The position numbers were made by a program, and so were the translations under genes. A stretch of 14,032 bases of DNA from JBECKQ01 sp040235375 (lineage in GTDB: Bacteria > Planctomycetota > Phycisphaerae > UBA1845): NCBI GenBank assembly GCA_040235375.1, contig JBECKQ010000080.1:1-14032 (forward strand), given 5' to 3'. Numbering within the stretch: position 1 is the first letter of the stretch; each line of letters begins with the position of its first letter. The notes beneath the pieces are model-generated. The model was not told where the DNA came from and ran no database searches. It was given only the letters and a program-made list of their open reading frames with translations. Of the stretch, positions 6,259 through 14,032 are shown piece by piece.

Positions 6259-8094
6259 ATGTGCGGAATTATCGGCTACGTCGGAGAGAAAGACTGCCTT
6301 TACGTCCTGGTGGAGGGGCTGAAGCGCCTGGAGTACCGCGGTTATGATTCGTCCGGCGTGGCGATCCAGCACGATGGCAACATCACCATCCGCAAGAATG
6401 CCGGTCGGATATCGGTCCTGGAACAGGCCATTCGCGAGGGCGGCCTCGAAAATCTGACCGGACACTGCGGTATCGCCCACACGCGCTGGGCGACGCACGG
6501 GGCGCCGACGGACGAGAACGCTCACCCCCACCGCAGCGCGGACGGCACGATCGCCGTCGTGCACAACGGGATCATCGAAAACTACCGGGCGCTGCGCAAA
6601 CTGCTCGAGCAGCGGAACGTCCAATTCTCGTCCGACACGGACACGGAAGTTCTCGCGCACCTGATCGCCCTGTACTACAAGGACAGCCTGGATTCGGCCG
6701 TGCGGACGGCGCTGCGCGACGTGGAGGGCACGTACGGCATCGTGGTCATGTCGTCGAAGGAGCCGGGCGTGCTGGTCGCAGCGCGCAACGGGAGCCCGCT
6801 GATCGTCGGCATCGGGCGCGGCGAGTACATCGTCGCCTCGGACGCTTCGGCCATCCTCGAGCACACCTCGCACGTCATCTACCTCGAAGACAACGAGATG
6901 GCCCGAGTGAGCGCGGACGGCTTCCGCACGACGACGCTCGACGCCATACCGGTGACGAAGGACATCGAAGAGATCGAGTGGACGCTCGAGCAGATCGAGC
7001 TCGGCGGGCACGAGTATTACATGGAGAAGGAGATCTTCGAGCAGCCGCAGGTGCTGGACACGTGCCTGCGCGGCCGGGTGGATCTGCACGAAGGCTGCAT
7101 CCGCCTGGGTGGCATCGCCGAGCTGGCCCGGGAGCTGGTGCGGGCCCGCCGCATCATACTGACAGGATGTGGCACCGCGTGGCACGCCGCGCTGGTCGGC
7201 GAATACCTGCTCGAGGACCTCGCCCGCCTGCCGGCGGAGACCGAGTACGCCAGCGAGTTCCGCTATCGCAACCCGATCATCGACCACGGCACGGTGGTCA
7301 TCGTGGTCTCGCAGAGCGGCGAGACGACGGACACGCTGGCGGCCCTGGCCGAAGCGAAGCAGCGCGGGGCGACGGTGCTGGGCGTGGTCAACGTCGTGGG
7401 CTCATCGATCGCCCGCGAGACGGACGCGGGAATCTACCTGCACGTCGGGCCGGAGACCGGCGTGGCGAGCACGAAGGCCTTCACCGGACAGGTGACCGTG
7501 CTGACGCTTCTGGCGCTGTTTCTGGCGCGACGACGGCACATGTCGCAGCGGATTCTGGAAGAGCACCTGCAAGCGTTGATGGAGATCCCGAAGCAGATCG
7601 AGAAGACGCTCCAGCTCAACGAGCAGATCTGCGAAGTCACCAGGAGCTACGTTGACCAGAACAACTGGCTGTATCTCGGGCGGGGCTACAACTATCCCGT
7701 GGCGCTGGAGGGAGCGCTGAAACTCAAGGAGATCAGCTACATTCACGCCGAGGGGCTGCCGGCCGCGGAGATGAAGCACGGGCCGATCGCGTTGATCTCC
7801 GAGGGAATGCCGGTGGTCTTCATCGCGACGGCCGGCACGCAGTATGAGAAGATCTGCAGCAACATCGAGGAAGTGCGCTCCCGCGGCGGACACGTGATCG
7901 CCGTCGCGACGGAGGGCGATCGCGAGATCGGCAAGCTGGCCGAGCACGTGCTGTTCGTGCCCGACACGCTCGAACCGCTCCAGCCGCTGCTGACGACCGT
8001 GCCGCTGCAACTGATGGCGTATCACGCGGCGGTGCTCCGCGGCTGCAACGTGGACAAGCCGCGGAATCTCGCCAAGAGCGTCACCGTCGAATGA
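6259..8094 (+). CDS. glmS: Glutamine-fructose-6-phosphate aminotransferase (isomerizing)
   Basis: GlmS makes glucosamine-6-phosphate from fructose-6-phosphate and glutamine in the cytoplasm, the first committed step toward UDP-GlcNAc for peptidoglycan and other glycans. The product has 611 residues, close to the 609 of E. coli. Seen: the N-terminal glutaminase domain beginning MCGIIGYVG, where the Cys becomes the N-terminal nucleophile after Met removal, with YRGYDSSG, HTRWATHG, HNGIIENY and DTDTEVLAHL. Next come two SIS sugar-isomerase domains (TGCGTAWHA, SQSGETTDTLAAL, STKAFTGQ; then YLGRGYNYPVALEGALKLKE, EMKHGPIAL), and the C-terminal tail KPRNLAKSVTVE carrying the isomerase Lys. The frame extends upstream to 6136, but only the ATG at 6259 leaves the catalytic Cys at position 2, and GGGGAG at 6246-6251 precedes it. 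It converges on the FG-GAP gene with 66 bp between. Confidence 0.98.
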   Translation: MCGIIGYVGEKDCLYVLVEGLKRLEYRGYDSSGVAIQHDGNITIRKNAGRISVLEQAIREGGLENLTGHCGIAHTRWATHGAPTDENAHPHRSADGTIAVVHNGIIENYRALRKLLEQRNVQFSSDTDTEVLAHLIALYYKDSLDSAVRTALRDVEGTYGIVVMSSKEPGVLVAARNGSPLIVGIGRGEYIVASDASAILEHTSHVIYLEDNEMARVSADGFRTTTLDAIPVTKDIEEIEWTLEQIELGGHEYYMEKEIFEQPQVLDTCLRGRVDLHEGCIRLGGIAELARELVRARRIILTGCGTAWHAALVGEYLLEDLARLPAETEYASEFRYRNPIIDHGTVVIVVSQSGETTDTLAALAEAKQRGATVLGVVNVVGSSIARETDAGIYLHVGPETGVASTKAFTGQVTVLTLLALFLARRRHMSQRILEEHLQALMEIPKQIEKTLQLNEQICEVTRSYVDQNNWLYLGRGYNYPVALEGALKLKEISYIHAEGLPAAEMKHGPIALISEGMPVVFIATAGTQYEKICSNIEEVRSRGGHVIAVATEGDREIGKLAEHVLFVPDTLEPLQPLLTTVPLQLMAYHAAVLRGCNVDKPRNLAKSVTVE

Positions 8095-8160
8095 TGCCGG
8101 ACCGCGGTCCCGCCTTAGCCAGCGCGGATGGGCCGACGGAAGCGGGCTGACCACGGCAAC

Positions 8161-9474
8161 TCAGAGAGCCGGGAACGCCTGCTGGAAGATGGAGAAATCC
8201 GCGAGGTCCGCATCACCGTCGCCATCCAGATCGGACACGTCGCAGCCGCCTGATGGCAAGGCGCCGGGCCCGATGAGGCACGGCGCCCACAGCTCGTAGT
8301 CATTCAGATCGATGTACCCGTTGTTATCGAGGTCGGCGACGTACGGATAGTAGCGGTTGAGCAGAACGGAGACGCTGCCGGAAGCGGTGTTTGGCACCGC
8401 GATGTCGAGATCGCGATCGCCGTCGAGGTCGATGAGCGCGGAATAGTAGGGATCGGTCTGCGTGGTAAAGGTCTGCCCGGTGCCCAGAGCGCCGCTGCCG
8501 TTGTTGGCGAGCACGGTGACGAAGTCCGCCGATTCGTTCGCGATCATGATGTCCGCGGCACCGTCGCCGTTGAAATCGCCGGCGTGGATCGCCGCCGGTA
8601 GTTCGGCGAGGTCGTACGTCTGCTGAGCGGCGATGCTGCCTGTGCCGTCGTTGAACAGGACGTTGATCGTGCCACCGCCGGCGTCCTTGCCGCTGGCAGT
8701 GACGAGATCGACATGGCCGTCGCGGTCCATGTCGGCGGCGACGAGGCTGACCGGTGAAATCGCCGTGCCGAGGGGCTCGGCGCCGCCAGCGTGGAAAGTG
8801 CCATCCCCGTTGTTCATGAGGAGGGCGACGTCCATGGTTTTCTGATTGATAACTGCGAGGTCAGGGTAATGATCCGAATCAAGGTCAGCAGCGACGACCT
8901 GCCGTGGTCGCTCTCCTGCGGGATAGTTCGCGGGCAGGCTGAGCACGCCGGCACCATCGTTGTACAGCACTGAGACGTTGCCGGAGTCACGGTTTGTGAT
9001 GACGAGGTCTGTGTCAGTGTCACGGTCGACATCAGTTGCGATGATCCAGCGGGGCGTGACGCCGACCGGATAAAGGGGCCCGGTCGCGAACGTTCCATCG
9101 CCGGCGCCGAAAAGCACGCGCACCTGGTTCGCGTCAGGCAGCGCGACCGCCAGGTCGGGGCAGTCGTCCTGATCGAGCCGAGTCGCCGCCAATCCGAAAG
9201 GTGACCAAGCCAGCGGGAGGGAGGGAAGTGCGCTGAACGTGCCGTCCCCGAGGTTCAGAAGAATCGAAATCGAGTTTGAAACGCCGTTGGTTACGGCAAT
9301 GTCGGTATCGCCGTCGTTGTCCACGTCGGCCGCGATTGCCGCCACAGGGGCCAGTTGCACGCCGTAGTTCACTGCTTCCTGGAACTCGATCGGCGCTGCC
9401 GCAGCTTGCATGGCGCTCAGCGTCGCGAACCCGGCGAGCGCTGAATGGATCGAGCGAGTATATAACCAGTGCAT
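8161..9474 (-). CDS. Secreted FG-GAP (VCBS) beta-propeller protein with dockerin-like EF-hand tail
   Basis: The 437-residue product begins with a signal peptide ending near MQAAAA, cleaved before PIEF. Seven FG-GAP/VCBS repeats follow, each with a calcium-loop variant of DxDxDG and a D-[LI]-x-[VI] strand: DVDNDGDTDIAV, LDQDDCPDLAV, DVDRDTDTDLVI, DLDSDHYPDLAV, DMDRDGHVDLVT, DFNGDGAADIMI and DLDGDRDLDIAV. This is the count for a seven-bladed integrin-like propeller. The end carries two EF-hand loops, DLDNNGYIDLNDY and DLDGDGDADLADF, around a Cys pair, then FSIFQQAF. That arrangement is typical of planctomycete secreted proteins and resembles a dockerin type I module. The inferred role is calcium-dependent binding or display at the cell surface; no catalytic domain is seen. 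The ATG at 9474 is chosen because the hydrophobic signal follows at once; the in-frame GTG at 9495 is an alternative. Confidence 0.88.
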   Translation of the reverse strand: MHWLYTRSIHSALAGFATLSAMQAAAAPIEFQEAVNYGVQLAPVAAIAADVDNDGDTDIAVTNGVSNSISILLNLGDGTFSALPSLPLAWSPFGLAATRLDQDDCPDLAVALPDANQVRVLFGAGDGTFATGPLYPVGVTPRWIIATDVDRDTDTDLVITNRDSGNVSVLYNDGAGVLSLPANYPAGERPRQVVAADLDSDHYPDLAVINQKTMDVALLMNNGDGTFHAGGAEPLGTAISPVSLVAADMDRDGHVDLVTASGKDAGGGTINVLFNDGTGSIAAQQTYDLAELPAAIHAGDFNGDGAADIMIANESADFVTVLANNGSGALGTGQTFTTQTDPYYSALIDLDGDRDLDIAVPNTASGSVSVLLNRYYPYVADLDNNGYIDLNDYELWAPCLIGPGALPSGGCDVSDLDGDGDADLADFSIFQQAFPAL

Positions 9475-9550
9475 GGTTGTCGCTTCCCACCCCACGCTTT
9501 CGCTTCAGCGTGAAGATCTGCTCAAGTATCAGGGCTTGCGGCGCAATTGC

Positions 9551-9580
9551 ATGATAGTCCCTTGTTGCTGCTCCCGCCAA
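9551..9580 (-). promoter_or_regulatory. Candidate promoter of the FG-GAP gene
   Basis: On the minus strand TTGGCG (9575-9580, four of six -35 bases) and TATCAT (9551-9556, five of six -10 bases) are 18 bp apart. The predicted start near 9544 gives a leader of about 70 nt before the ATG at 9474. The same TATCAT box appears in front of dapF. Confidence 0.35.
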
Positions 9581-9625
9581 CACAGCGGAATCGTGAGAGG
9601 CTCGTTCGCATCGGACAAGCAGCTC

Positions 9626-9663
9626 GCCCCGCCGCGCGGCCGTTACCGGTCGCTCGGCGGGGC
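9626..9663 (-). terminator. Long GC stem-loop between the coiled-coil and FG-GAP genes
   Basis: GCCCCGCCG (9626-9634) and CGGCGGGGC (9655-9663) are perfect 9-bp inverted copies with a 20-nt loop. The stem lies 55 bp past the stop of the coiled-coil gene, in the right place to end or slow that transcript before the next gene's promoter. There is no T-tract on the minus strand, so it may be a 3'-end stabiliser or a Rho-assisted pause rather than an intrinsic terminator. Confidence 0.4.
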
Positions 9664-9702
9664 ATGGCATTGGAAATTCGAGCGGTGAGCGGAGCGGCTG
9701 GT

Positions 9703-9718
9703 ATCGCCCAGGGGCGAT
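9703..9718 (-). terminator. Hairpin directly after the stop codon of the coiled-coil gene
   Basis: ATCGCC (9703-9708) and GGCGAT (9713-9718) form a perfect 6-bp stem with a 4-nt loop. It begins on the first base after the TGA at 9721-9719. No T-run follows. Together with the stem at 9626-9663 it gives the transcript two successive 3' hairpins. Confidence 0.35.
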
Positions 9719-10276
9719 TCAGCCGGTTACCGAGCCGGTGTCGGTGGTGCGGTTGCCGCTCAGCTCCGCCTGGAATTTGTCAATGTCGCCAAAGAGGTCG
9801 GCCAGATCCTGTTGGGTCGAGTCGATCCTCTTCTCGACGGCGACCAGCAGGCTGAATGCGTCGTTGAGCAGCGACTGCAGCGAGGCGCTGCTGATGAGAC
9901 TGGATTGGACGCTCGCGGCGATGGACTCGAGCCGATCGCGCGCTGCCTCAGTGGACACGTCCGCGTCGCTCAGTTTCACCTTGATTGCCTCCGCCCCGTC
10001 GATGATCTGCCAGAGCTGGGGGGTGACGCTCTTGGCATCCTTCGACAGCGAATAATCAGCCCGCAGGGCGGCAACCTCCGCTCTGTACTTGAGGATCTGG
10101 TCGTCGAGGTCGGCGACCTCGGCGTCGGTAACCTCCAAGTCCGCAATGATTCGTTTGACGGCGCTGTATTGGTCCTTGCCAATCTCCAGCACCGGTCGAA
10201 TCCCGGCCTGTGCCGCCGCCGTGACCACTCCCAATCCCAAGATCACAACTGCCGTCATTCGTGGATACTGAAACAT
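9719..10276 (-). CDS. Secreted coiled-coil protein, function unknown; likely sigma-54-dependent target
   Basis: The 185-residue product starts with a signal peptide (MFQYPRM, a hydrophobic VVILGLGVV core, cleavage after AAAQA). The mature part is almost entirely helical with heptad-like stretches: about 35-80 (DLEVTDAEVADLDDQI), 100-135 and 140-175 (VEKRIDSTQQDLADLF). It ends in a polar Thr/Ser/Gly tail. There is one Trp and no Cys, no catalytic motif, and no recognised family. An exported helical-bundle protein is all that can be said. The ATG at 10276 follows a purine-rich AGGGAAAGAGA stretch; the in-frame ATG at 10300 would only add a basic n-region. A near-consensus -24/-12 promoter lies 66-80 bp upstream of the ATG at 10276, and the adjacent upstream gene encodes a sigma-54 activator, so regulated expression is strongly suggested. 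Confidence 0.72.
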   Translation of the reverse strand: MFQYPRMTAVVILGLGVVTAAAQAGIRPVLEIGKDQYSAVKRIIADLEVTDAEVADLDDQILKYRAEVAALRADYSLSKDAKSVTPQLWQIIDGAEAIKVKLSDADVSTEAARDRLESIAASVQSSLISSASLQSLLNDAFSLLVAVEKRIDSTQQDLADLFGDIDKFQAELSGNRTTDTGSVTG

Positions 10277-10341
10277 TCTCTTTCCCTTTCTGGTTCTCAT
10301 AAAACTGGTTCCAAATGCCCTTTACTGACGCCAAAGACTCC

Positions 10342-10357
10342 ACAATGTCCGTGCCAG
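10342..10357 (-). promoter_or_regulatory. Sigma-54 (RpoN) -24/-12 promoter of the coiled-coil gene
   Basis: The minus strand reads CTGGCACGGACATTGT from 10357 down to 10342. It matches the sigma-54 consensus YTGGCACGRNNNTTGCW at every fixed position up to the last base of TTGC, which is T. The invariant -24 GG is at 10355-10354, the spacer is the required 5 bp, and the -12 element is at 10345-10342. The predicted start is near 10330, about 54 nt before the ATG at 10276. A sigma-54 activator is encoded just upstream on the same strand. Confidence 0.72.
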
Positions 10358-10453
10358 AGCGATCGATGTCGCGGCAGTTGGGCATAAGAGCCACGTAAGT
10401 CACAGGAAGACAGCGAGTTAGATGCGATGTGACCGTGCCGGTCTGAAGGGCGT

Positions 10454-10523
10454 CACGATAAGAGGCAACCGCGGCAAATCGTGGTTCCGCGAAATATCGT
10501 GGCGGTTATCACGATATGTCGTG
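10454..10523. promoter_or_regulatory. Cluster of CACGA/TCGTG palindromic sites, candidate activator-binding (UAS) array
   Basis: Five half-sites lie within 70 bp: CACGATA (10454-10460), ATCGTG (10478-10483), ATATCGTG (10494-10501), CACGATAT (10510-10517) and TCGTG (10519-10523). The third and fourth form a perfect 8-bp inverted repeat with an 8-bp gap. The fourth and fifth form a second palindrome, CACGA-N4-TCGTG. The first two form a further CACGAT/ATCGTG pair with an 18-bp gap. The array lies about 125-195 bp upstream of the predicted sigma-54 start, the usual distance for enhancer-binding proteins. It begins 12 bp beyond the 3' end of the activator gene. Confidence 0.6.
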
Positions 10524-10534
10524 GGCGGGCGGGT

Positions 10535-12637
10535 TCAGCGTTCCCGGCGATCGATGCCGAGCCGCCTCATGCGTGAGCGCAGAGTCGAAGGCTTCATTCC
10601 AAGCGCGGCGCTGGCGCCGGCCGGGCCTTCGATGACGCCGTCGCACGCACGGAGCACTCGCTGGATGTGGTCGCGTTCGACGGCCTCGAGGGTGGCGAGC
10701 GATCGCTTGTCCGGGCCGGTGTCGTCGAGGCCAGAGGGGTCGGCCTCCGAGGTCCACGGTTCGACGGCCCCGGATTGCTCGTGAGGTTCAATGGTCAGCG
10801 CGGGGCCCTGGCACAGGATCATGGCGCGTTCAATGACATGACGGAGCTCGCGAATGTTTCCAGGCCAGGGGCGTTGGCGAAGGTAGTCCATGGTCGCGCT
10901 GTCGACCGCGCGAACCTGCTTGCCCATCCGGCGATTGAACTGGTTAATGAAGGCGTCGACGAGCAGCGGGATGTCGCTGCGGCGATCGGCCAGCGGAGGC
11001 ACGACGATCGGGAAGACGTTCAGACGATAGTACAGATCGGAGCGGAACCTGCCGGCGTTCACCTCGTCAATCAAGGAGCGATTCGTCGCGGCGATGATAC
11101 GAGCGTTGGTCCGAAGCGTTTCGTTTCCGCCGATGCGTTCGAACTCGCCGTCCTGGAGAACGCGCAGCAGTTTCGCCTGGATGGCGAGGGGCAGCTCGCC
11201 GAGCTCGTCGAGAAACAGCGTACCATCGCGGGCCAGCTCGAATCGTCCGACGCGTCGCGAAGTGGCCGAGGTGAACGCCCCTTTCTCATGGCCGAAGAGC
11301 TCGCTTTCAACGAGTGTCTCGGGAATCGCGGCGCAGTTGAGCTTGACAAGCGGCTGGTCTGCGCGGCTGCTCTTGGCGTGGATGGCGCGGGCGACCAACT
11401 CCTTGCCGACGCCGGTCTCTCCGAGGACCAGGACGACGGCGTCGGTCGGCGCCACCTGTACGACCTGATTCAGAACGCGGCGGATGCCGGTTGACTGCCC
11501 GACCATCCCTTCGACGTTATGCTCGGTCGCGATTTCCTCGCGCAGATAGACGTTCTGCTGGGCGAGCTGGGCCGAGAGGCCGCGCAGCTCCTCGAACTGG
11601 CGAGCGTTGTCGATGGCGAGGGCCAATTGCATCGCGATGTTCTCGTGCATCCACACGTCGGTGGTGAGCGACGGGTACGGGTCGTTGGTCCCGAAAAGAA
11701 ACGCGCCGATCACCTTGCCGCGAGTGAACATGGGGGCGAGCGTGTAGCGCCGCACGCCGAGACGCTCGAGGATGCGATCGTGCGCGAAGGGCATGTCCTT
11801 TCGAAGATCCGGACTCTCGTACGTGGCGCCGCTGGCGAAGACGCGGCCGAACGCCGTTCCCTCGATCGGCAACCGGCGGGGAAGGCGTCGGGTGCTGTCT
11901 TCCTGCTGCTTGTAGGCTTCCCAATGGACGATCAATTCGTCACCGGAATCCTCGCGAAGGCCGATGGCGCTGACCACGTGCCCCTCGATCGAGCGGATGG
12001 CCTTGCGAGCGTCAGTGAGGACGGCGTCGAGTTCGAGGGACGTATTGATCACGTGGCTCAGTTCGACGAGGTTGGCCCGCCGCTTGTCGCCCTTGGAGAG
12101 GCGCTCGCGCGTTCTGGCATTGAGGAACGCGGGGGTCACGATGCGGGCAAGCGTCTCGAGAAGCGCGGTTGTTTCGGTTGGTAACTCGTCGCCCGACTCA
12201 AAACCAGCGAACAGGATGCCGGCCAACTTGCCATCCGACCACAGTGGCAGGGCGGCGTACCGATCGATCTGAAACTGGGCGAGCCGCCGGCCGATTGCGG
12301 AGGGGGCGGGATCGCTTGCTCGGAGGGAGACGATGGCCGCCCGGTCGGCCAGCAGCGTGGCAACTTCCGCCGTAGAACTCGAAACCTCCTCTCCTTCCGC
12401 CGGCATCAAGCCGTGGTCCACGCGACCGTCGCGCAGTAACCCCACGACGGCGGTCACCACAAGCACCTCCCGGCGTTCGTCGTGAACGCCGACAGCGGCC
12501 ATCCGAAAGCGGTCAACCCTTGCCAGGCATGCGTACACGTGCGCGAGCAGATCGGGAATCGTCCGGTTTACGCCCAACTGCACAGCGACACGCAGCAACT
12601 CGTCTGCAAGGTCCGGCATCAGTGGTTCCGTCACCAC
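10535..12637 (-). CDS. Sigma-54-dependent transcriptional activator (GAF-GAF-AAA+-Fis, FhlA-like)
   Basis: The 700-residue product is an enhancer-binding protein that uses ATP to open sigma-54 promoters. Seen: two GAF-type sensory domains (about 25-175 and 200-345), a linker helix, an AAA+ domain with Walker A GETGVGKE (406-413), the sigma-54 contact loop GAFTSA (453-458), Walker B TLFLDELGELP and the arginine-finger region FRSDLYYRLNVFP. A Fis-type helix-turn-helix ends the protein (AALGMKPSTLRSRMRRLGI), most like FhlA. The loop is normally GAFTGA; Ser457 replaces the second Gly. There is no phosphorylatable receiver domain, so a ligand or redox signal sensed by GAF is expected, but none can be named. 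The start is GTG 12637 or the next codon; no Shine-Dalgarno is visible, and an ATG at 12619 is possible. The likely target is the neighbouring coiled-coil gene. Confidence 0.93.
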   Translation of the reverse strand: MVTEPLMPDLADELLRVAVQLGVNRTIPDLLAHVYACLARVDRFRMAAVGVHDERREVLVVTAVVGLLRDGRVDHGLMPAEGEEVSSSTAEVATLLADRAAIVSLRASDPAPSAIGRRLAQFQIDRYAALPLWSDGKLAGILFAGFESGDELPTETTALLETLARIVTPAFLNARTRERLSKGDKRRANLVELSHVINTSLELDAVLTDARKAIRSIEGHVVSAIGLREDSGDELIVHWEAYKQQEDSTRRLPRRLPIEGTAFGRVFASGATYESPDLRKDMPFAHDRILERLGVRRYTLAPMFTRGKVIGAFLFGTNDPYPSLTTDVWMHENIAMQLALAIDNARQFEELRGLSAQLAQQNVYLREEIATEHNVEGMVGQSTGIRRVLNQVVQVAPTDAVVLVLGETGVGKELVARAIHAKSSRADQPLVKLNCAAIPETLVESELFGHEKGAFTSATSRRVGRFELARDGTLFLDELGELPLAIQAKLLRVLQDGEFERIGGNETLRTNARIIAATNRSLIDEVNAGRFRSDLYYRLNVFPIVVPPLADRRSDIPLLVDAFINQFNRRMGKQVRAVDSATMDYLRQRPWPGNIRELRHVIERAMILCQGPALTIEPHEQSGAVEPWTSEADPSGLDDTGPDKRSLATLEAVERDHIQRVLRACDGVIEGPAGASAALGMKPSTLRSRMRRLGIDRRER

Positions 12638-12642
12638 AGGCT

Positions 12643-12667
12643 TACGGTTCGGCGGTTCGTAACCGTA
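12643..12667. promoter_or_regulatory. Inverted repeat just upstream of the activator gene
   Basis: TACGGTT (12643-12649) and AACCGTA (12661-12667) are perfect inverted copies with an 11-bp spacer that itself contains GGTTCG. The site lies 6 bp before the GTG start and just downstream of a perfect minus-strand TTGACA (12677-12672). No -10 box fits that hexamer. An operator or a 5' leader hairpin are both possible. The rest of the 153-bp gap up to 12790 shows nothing recognisable. Confidence 0.3.
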
Positions 12668-12790
12668 GCAGTGTCAAGAACGGCCGCTGGTTTGGGGGTG
12701 CGGTCCACTCGCTCGGCCCGACGCCACCATATATCGCGGCCGGAAGCTCTGATTCTCTAGCGATTCGCATTGCTGTTTGCAAGCCAGCGC

Positions 12791-14032
<1,242 letters not shown>

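Noticed and set aside
6202..7287. Open frame of 361 codons on the minus strand opposite glmS
   Set aside because: It is the antisense of a certain gene and shows no domain or start signal.
8099..8110. Perfect palindrome GGACCGCGGTCC after glmS as a terminator
   Set aside because: It has no loop and no T-tract; a 12-bp GC palindrome is not surprising in this composition.
10429..10437. GTGCCG upstream of the coiled-coil gene as an alternative minus-strand -24 element
   Set aside because: No GCAA-like -12 element lies at the required 5-bp distance; the site at 10342-10357 is far better.

Overview
The window is GC-rich, densely coded bacterial DNA that looks chromosomal. The best lineage guess is Planctomycetota, possibly Phycisphaerae-like. 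This rests on a secreted FG-GAP propeller protein that ends in the planctomycete-style paired EF-hand (dockerin-like) tail with the LADFSIFQQAF pattern, a secreted HEAT-repeat protein, a CydA-like protein fused to cytochrome c, and few convincing Shine-Dalgarno sites. No rRNA, tRNA, CRISPR array or transposase was seen. The lineage is inferred from protein style only.

Plus-strand left half (1-3081): the 3' part of a CydA-like eight-helix membrane protein with a C-terminal c-type heme domain, then an MJ1255/VC2487-type glycosyltransferase with a disordered tail, then a 78-residue two-helix membrane protein. Next comes dapF (diaminopimelate epimerase, minus strand), divergent from a secreted HEAT-repeat protein. 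The roughly 130 bp between those two genes carries a perfect GC hairpin, a perfect palindrome that abuts the HEAT-gene start, and a dapF promoter placed so close to the ATG that the mRNA may be leaderless. glmS (plus strand) follows after a 263-bp leader with two mutually exclusive hairpins.

Minus-strand right half (8161-14032): transcription runs right to left. In that order the genes are a 5'-truncated DASS/SLC13-type anion transporter, a 700-residue GAF-GAF-AAA+-Fis sigma-54 activator, a secreted coiled-coil protein of unknown function, and the secreted FG-GAP/dockerin-like protein.

The most interesting structure lies in the 258 bp between the activator gene and the coiled-coil gene. It holds a near-consensus sigma-54 promoter (TGGCAC-N5-TTGT, minus strand) aimed at the coiled-coil gene. 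About 125-195 bp upstream of the predicted start is a tight cluster of five CACGA/TCGTG half-sites, including a perfect ATATCGTG-N8-CACGATAT inverted repeat. Activator gene, upstream activating sites, -24/-12 promoter and secreted target in 3 kb look like a self-contained regulatory module. The activator has GAFTSA instead of GAFTGA in its sigma-54-contacting loop. dapF and glmS both supply cell-wall precursors (meso-diaminopimelate and glucosamine-6-phosphate), but they are not co-transcribed.
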